Source of the DNA: Kryptolebias marmoratus
Taxonomy: Eukaryota > Chordata > Actinopteri > Cyprinodontiformes > Rivulidae
DNA length: 64,000 nucleotides
Reading direction: 5' to 3'
Assembly: GCF_001649575.2 (NCBI RefSeq)
Contig: NC_051431.1
Coordinates: 12,262,905-12,326,904, forward strand
The notes under the pieces are model-generated. The model did not search any database. It saw nothing but the letters and a program-made list of their open reading frames with translations, and had not been told where the DNA came from. Below are positions 40,501 through 50,980 of the stretch, one piece after another (the stretch's first letter is position 1; each line of letters begins with the position of its first letter). The position numbers and the translations under genes are program-made.

Positions 40501-43500
40501 ACAAACATTGCTGATATTCTTAAAAAAACAAAAAAAAACAAAGATAAACTTACAACACAAATAGCCCAAACAACCCTTAAAGTATTTTAATCAGTTTCTG
40601 ACTGCATTTAGTAACAATTATAGCAAAAGTGTGCGATTAGCAACCATCTTAGGACTTTATTTGATTTCTGGAAACCATCTTGTAGACGTTCCACTGACGG
40701 TTGAGGCGTCTCCAGGGGTCCTGTGTCAGGACTTCTCCAAGAAGTGACTCTCAGATACGGTTCATCCACTGGAAAAAGTCGTTCCTTTTTTTAGCTCTGA
40801 CACTTTCTCTCTCTGTCCTCGACTTGTCCCCTTCCCTCATTTTTAAAGCACACACTCCACAGTATGTTGTCACGGCCGAGTACAAAGACTGGACAGAAAA
40901 TGAGAGAAAAAGCAGCCAAAGAGGTGCAGCTTTGAAAAGCCCTCAGAAAGAACCACTGCTCAATAACCTTATAAAACATTACCAGAAAATCCGTCTGACT
41001 CAAGGTAAAGTTTAAGGAAATTAGGGTTGGGTGAACATTATTTTTTTTTAACTTTAGTCTCCTTTTCAGGCTTTAGTTCACCAGGTCTTGGAATGATAAA
41101 ATAACAAGCAGTCTCGTCATTTTGTTTTTTCCTGCCAGCGTTTTCATAGCAGTGTCACGTTGGTCGTTTCCTGTATGTTTTATGGCTGTGACCTTATTTC
41201 ACACGGCGCTGCCTCACATAACACAGTTTACTGCTCTCACCGCTGTAATACACCTAATCCACGAGTTTTGTTGGTTTGCGCGCGTGCTTTTTGGTGTTTA
41301 GTATTCAGTGATAAATGTGAGATTGTCTTCTTTGTTGCGATGCGTCGCTCCTTCAACCTCCCGTTCAAGGATTCTGCTGTCCTCGTCAGGTGATCCACGT
41401 GACCGGACGAATCCGTTGCCGCCCCGCGCTCGTCCCGGGCTCCACGCGCTCGGTCCGTCGCCCGATGGGCTTGGTTGCCCTGGCGCACACGCTCCCGCCC
41501 TCCACGCTTAATGAAGTCCGCATGGAGAGCCACATGTTTGTCTTCCGAGTCAACATGGACCTGCAGGTCACATATTGCGAGAACAGGTAAGGGGTTTTTA
41601 TGTGTGGATAATAAGTGCCACAACACATTTTTTTTTCCCCCCAAACATGTAAATTTGTGTTTTGTTTTTTTGGGAGTGATCCCACATTCATGTTTTTTCA
41701 TGAGCGGCTGGCGGAGCACCCAGCCAGCTGGTGGTTTTAGAAAATACATCTGCTTCTGTTTAGTTGACAAATGAGGGTTTTTTTTTTTTTTTATTCTTCT
41801 TCTTCTTCTCTTTCCTGCATTGCTCCACAGAATCTCAGAGTATATGGATCTGACCCCGGCGGAGGTTGTGGGACACACCTGTTACCATTTCATCCATGTA
41901 GAAGACCTGGAGAATATCCGACAGAGCCATGAAGACTGTGAGTCACATCTATATATATATGCGCATGGAGTCGATCTGATTCGTCCCCATCCCCCCCTTT
42001 ATCTTCACGGTATCTGAACTTGGGAGGCTTGGGGAGTGTGACGAAGCCTTACGTTGTCCTGTAGTGATAGGCGCCCTCTTCTGCCACAATCATGAACTGC
42101 CACGCTTCCAGCAGGCCTAATTTTCTGTCTTTCCCCGTTAGTGCTGAGGAAAGGTCAGGTGGTGACGGGTTACTATCGCTGGCTTCAGAGGAGAGGAGGA
42201 TACCTGTGGATCCAGTCCACTGCCACCGTCTCCATCAACCACAAAGCCCCCCACGAACGAAACGTCATCTGGGTCAACTATGTCCTGAGGTAAGTTCCCA
42301 AAGAGTGCTGCTCTGAGCGCAGCTTATACAGCATATATACACAGACAACACACTCCCGGTGTACAGAACAGGGATGTTTTCATCTGCTGGGATATGAGTC
42401 ATAGAAAAAGGAATCTATAAGAGGAAGAAGTCCCTCTACACAAGTCAGGCTAATGCCTTGCCAGACGGGGACCTCTTCTCAAGAATTTTTTTTAGGCATG
42501 AAAGGTACTAGTCATACTAGTGTGAAAGAATGGTATATTGGCAAAAATTAAACCTACTTATCCCAAGCTGAAACCCCTCCAAGTTTAATGAAATAGAGAC
42601 GTAGATCCAGGGGATCAATATGGAGGGGAATGCAGGTATTCTGTCAGTGAAGCGGAGCTCACTTTCCATTTTACAAGCCTTTCAAAATAAACTAAGGGCC
42701 AAGGGCGCTCCGAGCAGTTTTTCTGTTGTTTTTTAGGCGATTTATCAATAAAAAAAAAGCAACCTGACTGGAAACTCACAACTTGAAGTGTCTCTACCAG
42801 GTTTCCGTGTAAAAACAAACAAACAAAATAAACAGCGGCCATGATGGCCGTGTTAAGTCTTTAGATGTGGTCATTATAGCTAGACTCTGTTTGAGAACCC
42901 CTGCCCATTTCTACTCGTCAGTAAGTTTTCTGAACTCCTGGTGGACTTGGAATCAGCCCAGCAGACTGACCAGACATGTTGATACATTCAGTAGCCTCTG
43001 CACGCCAACATTGTACCATAAGCATAATATAATCTATGTTATGGTAACATTTGATATTATTTGAGCAGCAGTAGTAATAGTAGTTGCATTTGTGTGTTTG
43101 TTTTTGTTAATAGAAGCGGTTACGTGACATATTTTAAAATTTTCATTTGAAGTTTTTGTTTTAACACTCTGAAGTCGTGGTATTTTTGGTCACAGTGATC
43201 ATACTGACAGGATCTCCAACCAGCCCGCGTCTAAAACGGATGAATGATGAAATCCAGTTACGAGGTTATTGAGATTCTCATCCCTTTAAACATTAAGAAA
43301 AGAAACTTGATGAAGTTACTCGAAACGCACAGACATCAAAGCATGCTGAAAACCTGAGATATGCTACGTATATTTAAAGTAACTTTATAACAGAAGTACA
43401 TTTTTACTGAAAAACCTGACATCAGATGTGACTCCCAGGTTAGGTTGTTTCTGACAGATTTTCCAGGTTTAAAATGGAGTTTCTCATGTTTTTACTTGTA

Positions 43501-45515
43501 TGGTCTAAAAGTATTGATTAGATTCATTTTTTTTATTGTGCTATAAAATACTTTGTAAAATATTTATCAGCATTAGCATGCAGCGAAGGAACAATATCTT
43601 ATTGTTATTCCGTCGTGCTGCTCTTGAATTAGCGGATATGATCTTATTGAAAGGCTTTTAGGCTGAAATGGGACGTTTCTTCACCTTGGTTTAAATATAA
43701 ATTAGCCTTTAAATTTAATATTATTCTTAGTTGTATTGTCCACGTGCGCGCGTTGCACGCGCATCCACACACAATGAAGCTAAATGCTCAAACACGGAGC
43801 AGTCAGACAAAAACAAGAGGAGTAGGCTGAATTTCAATGCTAATTGGACTGAAGCTATATAATTAGTACAAATGGATGTCAGAATTTTAGGTCTGAATGG
43901 TGTTTTACTTAATTAGTGCTGTAATTACAAGAACTCATTAACTTCTCCAGCAGCCTCCTCCTTGTCTGAGATTAACTTTGTATAGGTGGGCTGCTAAGTG
44001 GGATATGGTGTGTGTGTGTTTGCGTGTTAATTCGAATGGTTGGGTGTGTGTTAGACGGAGGTTAGAAGGGAGTACTGCTGGAGGTTGTTATTAGGCTGAT
44101 TATATGTTGTTTCTATCTCTAAGTATTCACTCAAACAGCACAGCACTACTGTTTTATTGTATGTAAGTGCCTTTAAGTGGTTGATGATCATTTGTGCTTT
44201 TATTTTCCCCTCTTTTTCTTTTCGATTTCCACATCCATCCATCCAGTCGGACCGAGCTGCCCGACACCCCTCTGGATCTGCTGCAGCTCCCGGAAAGCAT
44301 ACGAGCGGAGCGACTTCGAGTTAGCTCGCCCCCCACGGACTCCTCCCCCCAAGTTCGAGGTAGCGCGCACGCAGCGTCTGCTGACAAACATCTGCGTGTC
44401 CCGCTTCTGTTTTTAGTCAAATCTCCTCTTTCTCCTCAGGCCAACAGTCGGGGAAGACCTCGGTCGGGAAGAGTGACCCCGACACGAAAGGACGGGAGAA
44501 GTTCACCACCCCCGCCATCCAGTCAGAGGACAGGAGGAAGCGCGTGCTGAGGTCCGACCCCGAGGGCGCGCCTCCCGAAAGCCGACGCCGACTGGAGGAG
44601 CTCCGGCGCACAGAGGAGGCCGTCTCAGCCTCCTCGGATCTGGCGAGCGAAAGTGAGGACGAGGAGGAAGAGACAGAGTGGGACCAGGGGGGAGACAGCG
44701 ACAGACTGAAGCAGGAGGACAGCGGGGGAGGAGGGAAACAGAGCAGAGGAGGAGAGACGACCCCGACTAGAGGAGAAAGAGCAGGGAGGGTGCACAACGG
44801 CCGGGCGGTGATCCAGCAGCTGAAGAGTGTGGTGACCCCGTCTTCGTTGCCCAGCAGTCCGAGCATCAAGACTGAACACGAAGCCCTGACCACTGGAGGG
44901 CGCTGGGGGTCGCACACGCAGACCTCCACCCAGCACACACACGCCCCTCAGCCCCAGCCTCCGTCCCACGCGCACACGCCTTCCAGCAGCCTGAACGGCG
45001 ACAGCCCCACCACCCCGATCCCGGACTCGTCGTCCAGCAGCGACGCCCCGGCTAAAGGCTTGTTCACCCCTCCCTCCCCTGCTCTGTCCCCGGCCATGTC
45101 AGTGTCCTCCCCGCAGCCCCGCGAGGACCGGGCGGTGAGTCGCAGCGGTGGCGGCGGCAACTGCCCCGACTTCGAGCTGCTTCAGAGACTGGCAGGCGGC
45201 GCGGCGGGGCGGGTCCTCTTCCACCCGCTCGCTCTCGGCCCGCAGGGCCCTCAGAGCCTGTACGCCCCGAGCACGATCCGATACGCTCCGCCGGAGCTGC
45301 CCCCCTCCCACCACCACGGCACGGGCCACGGCGATGGCCTGCAGCTACGCTCGGACCACCACAAGGGACCCCCGCCGACCTTCTTCCCCCACCTGCAGCG
45401 GCTGGCCGGCCTGCCACCCTTCAGTGGTTTCTCCCCGTCTGACAGCCCTTTCTCCTCCGGCCTGCCCTTCTGTATGAACGGACTGAGGGGGGCCGCAGGC
45501 TCGGAGGAGGACTGA
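4844..45515 (+). CDS. npas1: Neuronal PAS domain protein 1 (bHLH-PAS transcription factor), 11 coding exons
   Basis: Joined coding segments: 4844-4854, 17569-17807, 29518-29585, 31014-31103, 39167-39341, 39450-39562, 41390-41586, 41831-41937, 42142-42289, 44247-44359, 44440-45515. They total 2337 nt, 778 residues, and every junction is GT-AG and phase-consistent. Residues 8-61 are the bHLH, with basic motif [20 protein letters not shown] spans about 100-240, interrupted by a Ser/Thr/Pro loop. PAS-B spans about 281-383. The C-terminus has an acidic run (490-500), two SUMO-type sites and short [16 protein letters not shown] and PHLQRL motifs shared with NPAS3. Class I bHLH-PAS proteins pair with ARNT/ARNT2 in the nucleus; NPAS1 acts mainly as a repressor in neurons. 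The choice of npas1 over npas3 rests on PAS-B wording ([14 protein letters not shown]) and on convergent tmem160. The protein is longer than mammalian NPAS1 (about 590), mostly in the C-terminal exon. Confidence 0.93.
8321..8679. other. Assembly gap (359 N)
   Basis: Flanked by GGGGAGGGGCTGGGA on the left and GAGGGGGTGTCGGGG downstream, so G-rich simple sequence probably caused the break. Confidence 0.99.
9506..10075. mobile_element. hAT-like non-autonomous element with inverted ends
   Basis: The left end begins CAGCGGATTGCAAAC and the right end is GTTGGGAACCGCTG, whose complement begins CAGCGGTTCCCAAC. This resembles the CAGTGGTTCNCAAC ends of hAT (Charlie-type) transposons. No matching 8-bp target duplication is visible and no transposase is encoded. 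It appears to contain the SINE-like segment at 9765-9900. Confidence 0.5.
9765..9900 (+). mobile_element. tRNA-derived SINE-like segment
   Basis: It has a polymerase III A-box match (TGGCCCAGTGG, 9774-9784) and a perfect B box (GGTTCGATCCC, 9818-9828), spaced as in tRNA genes. The segment does not fold as a functional tRNA that I can recognise and continues into unrelated sequence, as in a SINE head. The family is not assigned. Confidence 0.55.
10141..10724. mobile_element. TTAA-ended inverted-repeat element (family B)
   Basis: Perfect 12-bp terminal inverted repeats, TTAAAGTGATAG at 10141 and CTATCACTTTAA ending at 10724. Inner ends are also related (TTACCTGCTGCAG versus the complement of the right arm). 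Both ends carry TTAA, as expected for piggyBac-type insertion. No open transposase. An inner 15-bp tandem (TAGCTAACGGCTAGT) lies around 10235-10275. Relatives occur at 31835, 47756-49204 and about 59380. Confidence 0.65.
11776..11834. other. Assembly gap (59 N)
   Basis: Flanked on both sides by GGTGGGGG-type sequence in npas1 intron 1. Confidence 0.99.
12455..12900 (-). repeat. Dispersed repeat family A, two diverged units
   Basis: Two head-to-tail units about 280 bases apart (GCGACCATCTGGAATTAG at about 12495; TGGCCATCTTGAATTGGG at about 12776), in reverse orientation relative to the copy at 14540. No coding potential. Confidence 0.65.
14540..15200 (+). repeat. Dispersed repeat family A, tandem dimer
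   Basis: Two units with a period of 301 bases: ATATCTCATGAACCACTG occurs at 14580 and 14881, and AAGATGGCCGCC at 14674 and 14980. Later segments (TTTTACAGATATTGAGCT, TGGTGTGGTNGTAGCTGAG) also recur. Other copies are at 12455, 55610, 60650 and 63460. Confidence 0.8.
17569..17807 (+). CDS. npas1: npas1 coding exon 2 (bHLH domain)
   Basis: 239 nt from acceptor TTTCTCAG to donor GTGAGT. It encodes [20 protein letters not shown], then the first helix, loop ([10 protein letters not shown]) and second helix ([17 protein letters not shown]), residues 4-84. The wording is intermediate between NPAS1 (SRNAAR, LPLPGAI) and NPAS3 (TISYL, GDPPW). Confident by protein similarity recognised by eye and by both splice signals. 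Confidence 0.97.
18688..18883. mobile_element. Foldback MITE in npas1 intron 2
   Basis: The 43-base arms are inverted copies at about 37/43 identity, beginning TTTCAACCCTGT and ending ACAGGGTTGAAA. The centre has a second inverted pair, TTCTCACG and CGTGAGAA. At 196 bp with no coding frame it fits a miniature inverted-repeat transposable element. Confidence 0.7.
20570..20930 (-). mobile_element. Possible retroelement remnant
   Basis: On the plus strand it reads as the typical fish style AACCAGGGCAGGTGAAAG ... CAGGCGTGACAAGAG ... AATCAGGGAAGGACCTGAG ... AACCATGACAG, as seen upstream of terminal repeats of fish retroelements. No frame of useful length beyond a 153-codon chance ORF. Family and limits uncertain. 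Confidence 0.3.
21685..22175 (+). repeat. Long polypurine (GGA/GA) block
   Basis: About 490 bases in which the plus strand is mostly A and G, with GGAGGAGG, GGGAGGGAG and GAGGGGAGGGG modules broken by short mixed sequence (21820-21850, 21960-22060). Long Ser/Pro frames on the other strand are by-products of this composition. Confidence 0.9.
27130..27182 (+). repeat. Duplicated 53-bp element, copy 1
   Basis: Starts AGTTGTAACCCAGAGC and ends TATTGATTT. 49 of 53 bases are identical to 39013-39065. It lies in npas1 intron 2, just before a CA repeat. Confidence 0.85.
29518..29585 (+). CDS. npas1: npas1 coding exon 3
   Basis: 68 nt between TTCTCCGCAG and GTAATA. It encodes [20 protein letters not shown] and LLQ. 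The FEQHLG-H-LQ motif is typical of the NPAS1/NPAS3 linker that leads into PAS-A. It restores phase 0 after exon 2 (phase 1). Confidence 0.95.
29586..31013 (+). other. npas1 intron 3 (1.4 kb)
   Basis: Between exons 3 and 4. The block 30280-30620 is unique, with ATTTGCAT-type, TTAATATTATT and CTCATTAGAATC motifs and high local GC, and is a possible enhancer. The 3' end becomes GT-rich and serves as the polypyrimidine region of exon 4. Confidence 0.8.
31014..31103 (+). CDS. npas1: npas1 coding exon 4 (start of PAS-A)
   Basis: 90 nt, exactly 30 codons, between a GT-rich acceptor tract ending in GCAG and donor GTAAGA. It encodes [20 protein letters not shown] and the YLGLSQ end, the first strands of PAS-A. 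The VVSQEGR segment matches NPAS3, whereas human NPAS1 has ALNQEGK, so the fish gene appears to keep the ancestral form. Confidence 0.98.
31835..32140 (+). repeat. Family B repeat copy, right end not found
   Basis: Begins TTAAAGCAGCAGTTCAGCTC, then CTGTGGAACGGTTGTGAG, TTTTACCTGTCGTAGATGG and AATAACCGTGTAATGTGAC, matching the order of words in the copies at 47756 and 59380. A matching right end was not seen. Confidence 0.55.
33828..33979. other. Assembly gap (152 N)
   Basis: The left edge is a run of C-rich sequence (CCCCCCCACCCCCCC), the right edge a run of ten C. The missing DNA is probably a C/G homopolymer-like repeat in npas1 intron 4. Confidence 0.99.
35180..36570. repeat. AGCTAGTAG array split by a hAT-like insert
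   Basis: The array words AGCTAGTAGCAAGTAACTGG lie at 35180-35340 and resume at about 36512-36570. Between them, about 35341-36511, is sequence whose ends are inverted: TCACCAGATTTC on the left and GGGACGTCTGGTCACCCTA on the right, a common hAT-type end. Flanking TATGCTCC and TATGCTAA could be a decayed 8-bp target duplication. Confidence 0.5.
36690..37440 (+). repeat. Common fish interspersed repeat interrupted by a MITE
   Basis: The left half (GTGGGTGAGAGGCGG ... GGTCGCCAGTCTGTCAC ... AACTCACACCTCGGGACGA, 36695-36797) and right half (AACCTAACATGAAGG ... GGAAACCGGAGTGCCCAGAG ... GCACGGGTTGAACCTGCAG, about 37350-37440) form one well-known teleost repeat. About 550 bases separate them, containing the element at 36798-37230. 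Confidence 0.6.
36798..37230. mobile_element. Non-autonomous element with CCTGTTTACACAA-type ends
   Basis: Left end CCTGTTTACACAA. The right end complement is GCTGTTTAGACAA, 11 of 13 matching. The right end is also part of a perfect 10-bp hairpin (CTGTTTAGAC at 37204, GTCTAAACAG at 37220). No transposase. True limits may be somewhat wider. Confidence 0.45.
39013..39065 (+). repeat. Duplicated 53-bp element, copy 2
   Basis: Same orientation as copy 1, in npas1 intron 4, about 100 bases before exon 5. Flanks are not obviously shared beyond a short CCTCC-rich lead. Confidence 0.85.
39167..39341 (+). CDS. npas1: npas1 coding exon 5 (PAS-A)
   Basis: 175 nt starting after TTCTCTTCAG. It encodes [20 protein letters not shown], then a variable Ala/Ser/Thr-rich loop ending in SSLAGTPEP. 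Two donors are possible, GTACTT at 39342 (used here) and GTACCC at 39327. Both leave phase 1, and the earlier one removes five codons. The human NPAS1 loop also has SSLADTPE, which favours the later donor. Confidence 0.92.
39342..39449 (+). other. npas1 intron 5, 108 nt and fully open
   Basis: It starts GTAC followed by 15 T and ends CACCCCAG. Its length is a multiple of three and it has no stop in the npas1 frame, so unspliced message would encode 36 extra residues between exons 5 and 6. Confidence 0.9.
39450..39562 (+). CDS. npas1: npas1 coding exon 6 (PAS-A)
   Basis: 113 nt from acceptor CACCCCAG to donor GTATCT. It encodes the end of the loop and [23 protein letters not shown], a hallmark of the NPAS1/NPAS3 PAS-A C-terminal half. 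It is separated from exon 5 by only 108 nt. Confidence 0.96.
39563..41389 (+). other. npas1 intron 6 (1.8 kb)
   Basis: GTATCT to TCGTCAG. Dominated at 39900-40280 by a degenerate tandem repeat built on AGCTAGTAGCAAGTAAC and related words. The remainder is AT-rich with nothing recognised. Confidence 0.85.
39900..40280. repeat. Degenerate tandem repeat in npas1 intron 6
   Basis: Three to four diverged units of roughly 100-125 bases, each with a word like CTGTCACAAAGNC, TTAGCTAAG, AGTAACTGGTTAGTAGCT and GTAGTTACTTTGA. Related to the array at 35180-35340. Confidence 0.7.
41390..41586 (+). CDS. npas1: npas1 coding exon 7 (PAS-A/PAS-B linker)
   Basis: 197 nt from CTCGTCAG to GTAAGG. It encodes VIHVTGRIR, an Arg/Pro-rich linker (residues 242-257), [19 protein letters not shown], and the first PAS-B strand [18 protein letters not shown]. 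The linker is longer than in human NPAS1 and sits where NPAS3 also has an insertion. Confidence 0.96.
41831..41937 (+). CDS. npas1: npas1 coding exon 8 (PAS-B)
   Basis: 107 nt from TCCACAG to GTGAGT. It encodes [20 protein letters not shown] followed by [15 protein letters not shown]. The pattern (D-L-P-E-VVG--CY-F-H--D---IRQSH) is the core PAS-B helical region of NPAS1. Confidence 0.97.
42142..42289 (+). CDS. npas1: npas1 coding exon 9 (PAS-B)
   Basis: 148 nt from CCCGTTAG to GTAAGT. It encodes [40 protein letters not shown] and [23 protein letters not shown] is closer to NPAS1 than to NPAS3 (KGQCVTKYYRWMQK), one of the main reasons for the gene name. Confidence 0.97.
42290..44246 (+). other. 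npas1 intron 9 (2.0 kb)
   Basis: GTAAGT to CATCCAG. The block 43820-44000 is unique, with several AATTAG/TAATTA cores, and is a candidate conserved element. Nothing else was recognised. Introns 7 (41587-41830) and 8 (41938-42141) are short and hold only T-rich tracts. Confidence 0.8.
44247..44359 (+). CDS. npas1: npas1 coding exon 10
   Basis: 113 nt from CATCCAG to donor GTAGCG. It encodes [20 protein letters not shown] and a Ser/Pro-rich end. TPLD---LP corresponds to the segment just after PAS-B in NPAS1 (TPLDAFQLP). The following intron is only 80 nt. Retaining it shifts the frame and ends the protein early. Confidence 0.93.
44440..45515 (+). CDS. npas1: npas1 coding exon 11 (C-terminal regulatory region, stop)
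   Basis: 1076 coding nt from CTCCTCAG to TGA at 45513-45515, residues 421-778. It is rich in Ser, Pro, Gly, Arg and Glu. Visible elements are an acidic run [11 protein letters not shown] (490-500), consensus SUMO motifs LKQE (510-513) and IKTE (563-566), a TP/SP-rich stretch, FELLQRL (665-671), TIRYAPPEL (699-707) and PHLQRL (737-742). The last three are recognisable in NPAS1 and NPAS3 C-termini, so this fast-evolving exon is genuinely coding. Third positions are strongly GC-biased. Confidence 0.95.
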
Positions 45516-47530
45516 ACCTCACAGGGGAAGGGGAGTGGGGAGGACGTCGTTGTGGGGGGGTGGGGGGGGGACTAAAAAGTGACAGACGTTGTGAAGCCAC
45601 AAAACAGATACAGAGACGTTGAAAAGGGCAAGAAAGACAGAAAGGGCAGGACATTAAGCCTCTAAGGACGTACATAATTGGACGATGAGCTAAATAACCA
45701 CAATCTAAAGTATGTGACACTTTGCTGCCAGAAGAATTTCCTGTGGACAAGTGTCAGCAACTCTCAGAGAAAAACGGACACGGAAACTGTTGACTGGCTG
45801 TCCCCGAAGACGTTCTGTCTCCATACAATAATGAACTCTGCTTTGTCTTTCTCTAGATGACAGTGTTTGAATTCATGTGTCTCTTCCGCTCAGAGAAGCC
45901 ATATTGTATATAACAAACGAAACCATAAAAACCCTCAGCTTACATTCACGTTACCTTCACCCCAATTAACCCAATTAACTCGACCCCCCCACCACCACCA
46001 CCCAAAAAAAAAAGATCTAGTAGACAGATGGACACTTGTCTGTAGGGACGTAAAATAACTTTTTTTTTTCTTATTTTTAAAAAAGAAAGAATCAGTGCAG
46101 TGTTACACAAATCATCTCTCACACCGGGCTCCAGGGGAGAATCGGAGTTTCCTGGAAAGATGGAGACGGCCTTTTTTGGTGTTTTGTATCAAGTCTCAAA
46201 ATGACAATAGGATTCATCTTTCAGCCATATTTAAAGCACACTGTTGTTGGGACAAAAAGTAAGAGTAACGCAGTCCCAGACATTCCAGTATAAAAGGGAA
46301 GAAAATGCAATTATTATGTTCGATTATAGGAGGGTAATTTGTCTGAATAAGTGTTAATTATAGTTTCTTCTTTATGATGCAACAGTTGTGTTTGTGTATG
46401 AAAGCCATAATATTGTTTTGTTTTTATTTTTTTCCTATAAGCTAAAATACATAATCAGCAGGTCTTCGTGTCTGAACAAAGTCAGACAGATTTACTGGAT
46501 GCTCATTGTTGTTCTCTTTAAAAAGGAAAAAAAAAGCTTCTAAAAATGTTTTAGGAGAGGAAACAGTGCAGGGCAGGAGTGTTTTTGTCACCTCGACCTC
46601 TGTGGGTTATATATATTTTTTTTATGAGCACTTACTGAAATATGTTCCGCTGTGAACTCGAAGCACTTCGTGACTCGGATTGTTTGATCCTGTTAAAACA
46701 GAAAACAACACAAGTGGTCACTAATATTATTATTGTCTGACCACGGCGGCACGTTAGTGTAAAAAAATAAATAAATAAAAAAATAGACAGGTCAGTGAAC
46801 TGAAACATGACCGTCGGAGGTCAATAAAAACAACACGGACCTTCTGCCGTTTTGCTTCCAGAATGGTTAAAACAAGGTTTGCAACATTAAAATGAGGAAT
46901 TGAACTGATTAATTAAAATTCATCTCATAGGTGAAACAACATTTTCTACTTTTAAATTTGTGCAAATGAGAGACACTCGAAAACTGAAGGTGTCCGTTCC
47001 AAAACAGAATAACAAAATCCCAGAATGTGACCTTTTTTTAATAAAACTAATGCAGCCAGACACCCATTAGGAACTTAGTCCATTTTAACAATAATGAAAA
47101 TAAATATATAAACAATTTTCTAGCACTTTGGAATAAAGACTTTAAAATCAATCTGTAAAATAGTTCAAACATTTTTTTTTTTTGTTTGCTTTTTTTTTGT
47201 AATATGTTTAAGTTTATGGCACTTTCTTTGCCTCTAAATTGAGATTATAGTCCGTTCGATCTGAAGATTCAGTTTACGCAGACATCCCTGTTCTGATGTC
47301 TGAAAAACAAAAAAGAAGAGGTGGGGAAAAAATAAAATAAAATCTGCTGTGTGCAATACACTCATCATGTAGCCGTCGCTAGCGGGTGTGTCAGCGAGCG
47401 CGCGCTCGGGTGTTTACTGGTATAAAACGTGAGTATGAATGCGAGGGTGTGCGTTTGCTCGTGCGTGGGTGTCCTTTGTTTCGTCTTTTGTTCTTGTTGT
47501 TGTTGAATAAAACAGCTAACCCTTTGCCCA
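45516..47530 (+). other. Likely npas1 3' UTR
   Basis: No coding frame follows the TGA. AATAAA signals occur at 46823, 47132, 47506 and 47625. The one at 47506 is followed about 15-60 bases later by a CT/GT-rich stretch and is a good candidate for the distal end. The region is AT-rich and apparently unique until about 47.6 kb. The exact cleavage site is unknown. Confidence 0.55.
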
Positions 47531-47755
47531 TCACTGTGAATCTAACATGATCCTCCCATGTTTGTGAATATTTCACCCAACCATCAAAAGAAAGTGAACA
47601 AATGTAAAAAAAAAAAAAAAATTAAATAAAAATGCAGATGATGATAACAATAAAATATTCCAGTAGAGGAGCACAATTCAAGCTTTTTGTTGATTCTTTT
47701 CTTCCATACGAGCGTCGATTTGCATGCAGTACGTTTGTTATATCGGTCACTAACA

Positions 47756-49204
<1,449 letters not shown>

Positions 49205-49743
49205 TAGCCATTCGGTTACAGCCTGTCATTACATATGCACCACTAACAGACACACAGAGAAGAGTAACAAACGTGATCTAATTTATATTAGAATATTAAT
49301 GGAGCAAGTGGACATTATGTCCTAAAGTGGACATAAACAATATAATTCCTTACTACAAAAAAAATAAAAGAAGCAGGTGAGATCAGTCCTGGCAGGACAT
49401 CACTCCAGAGTTAAGGATTTAGAAAAGACTCGGCCATAAATTGGTCTGAAATGAACACGAAGGCTCAGAGAGCACATGGAGAGCGCCTCCCCTATAAGAA
49501 GCGATGTATGCGGGCACGCGTCACACTGTGTGTGTGTGTGTGTGTTGTCTGAAGCAGCCCCAGGGAGGGGCTCTGACATTGAAGACGGGTTAAATCCTGT
49601 TTTACATTCAAGTGGCAGGCCCTAGTTCATTAGAGTGAGGATCATTCCTCCTCAAGACCAAAGGAAGCGCATACTAAACAAGAGCAGTTGTTGGGGAGAA
49701 AATGCCATTGTACGTGCAAAACCGTATGCACTGTATGAGAGAG

Positions 49744-49780
<37 letters not shown>

Positions 49781-49875
49781 GCAGTGCTGCAAAACAGCCT
49801 TTCTTCTTTAACTTACAATGTCTTCTTATAGCGAGGTGAAGGTGTGGCCCGGGCTGCTGAAATCATCGGGCGCCA

Positions 49876-49906
<31 letters not shown>

Positions 49907-50160
49907 ACGAGCAGAAGTCATGACAGCCTTCCTGACTCGTCTCCCACTCAGTCTGTCATTGAGTCACCCGTACGCCCTCTCTGTCACTAACTTTGATGGC
50001 TTATCTTACCCCCTGAATTAGAGTCGCGCTCCCAGGGGAAATACCTCGGCACATGTAAATGCAGCGGAAAAGAGCAAAAAATATAAATATAAATAAATAA
50101 ATACGAGCGGGAACAGCGCGGTGACGGATGGACAGGGGTACACGCAGGCAGCTTCACTCC
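49205..50160. other. Intergenic DNA with two GT microsatellites
   Basis: GT runs at 49747-49778 and 49878-49906. The rest is apparently unique with no gene recognised. Confidence 0.8.
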
Positions 50161-50930
50161 CTGGCATTCTTCCTCTGCTTGTACAGTTTTCATCTTTGTC
50201 TCAGCCAATCCGCACTTGATGACATCTCGAGGCAGACCCTCTGATCCGTGCGGAGGATGGCATTTAACACCTGAGAGCAGACGAGCATGTTTCCGGTGGG
50301 GAGCACGGGTTACGGACCCAACTTTCTTCGGGGGCCGATGTGAAATTGAGGCTCGGGAATGCATGAGGGCTGGAGCAGGGAGGGGGAGGGGTGGTGGTGG
50401 TGGTGTTGTGGTTCCTATAGCTGCTCAGGGTCCCGGGCAGACGGTGTTTGTCAGTGAGGCCGCGTCTCCCGCCTCTGGGCACCCTGCCCTTTAGACGCGC
50501 CGGGCCTCGGGAGCCTCCTGCATGCCAAACAGACCTGGGCAGTCAGATGCAGCCACGGAGGGGAGGAAGGAGGGAAGGACGGGCGAACGTGAGGAGAAGG
50601 CCCGAAAGAGACGACTCCGGGGCAAAAAAGGAAAAAAAAAAAAGGTGGAAGAGGATCTGAGGGAGAAGAAGATGATGAGGAGGAGGTGGTGGGATGCTGG
50701 TCACACTGCCTTCTCCAGTCGCAGCTTGAATGTGAAACGCAGCGGCACCGAGAGCGCCTCTGGAGTCAATGAAGGTGGAGGAGAGGCTGGAGGAGACGGA
50801 GGAGAGGGGGGAGGAGAGGGGGGAGGAGGAGGAGGACGGGGTGAGGCGCAACAGCAACACTGTGTGTCGATGGCTGGGAGATATCACAGACCTTCGCCCC
50901 AACCTAGTCAGAGATGGTTATCAAAGACAA
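50161..50930. promoter_or_regulatory. GC-rich unique block between npas1 and tmem160
   Basis: GC and CpG content is higher than in surrounding DNA (ACGCGCCGGGCCTCGGGAG near 50496), followed by a purine-rich stretch. Frames across it are Arg/Glu/Gly-rich composition artefacts. It could be a CpG island, an enhancer or the promoter of a non-coding RNA. Nothing specific supports one choice. Confidence 0.25.
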
Positions 50931-50931
50931 C

Positions 50932-50967
<36 letters not shown>

Positions 50968-50980
50968 ACACACACACACG
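50930..50980 (+). repeat. (CA)n microsatellite
   Basis: About 50 bases of CA with one TA interruption. Confidence 0.95.

Noticed and set aside
44417..44975. Long minus-strand frames opposite npas1 exon 11
   Set aside because: Antisense shadows of a GC-rich coding exon.
4844..45515. Naming the gene npas3
   Set aside because: The bHLH and PAS-A are close to NPAS3, but PAS-B wording, the post-PAS TPLD--LP segment and convergent tmem160 favour npas1.
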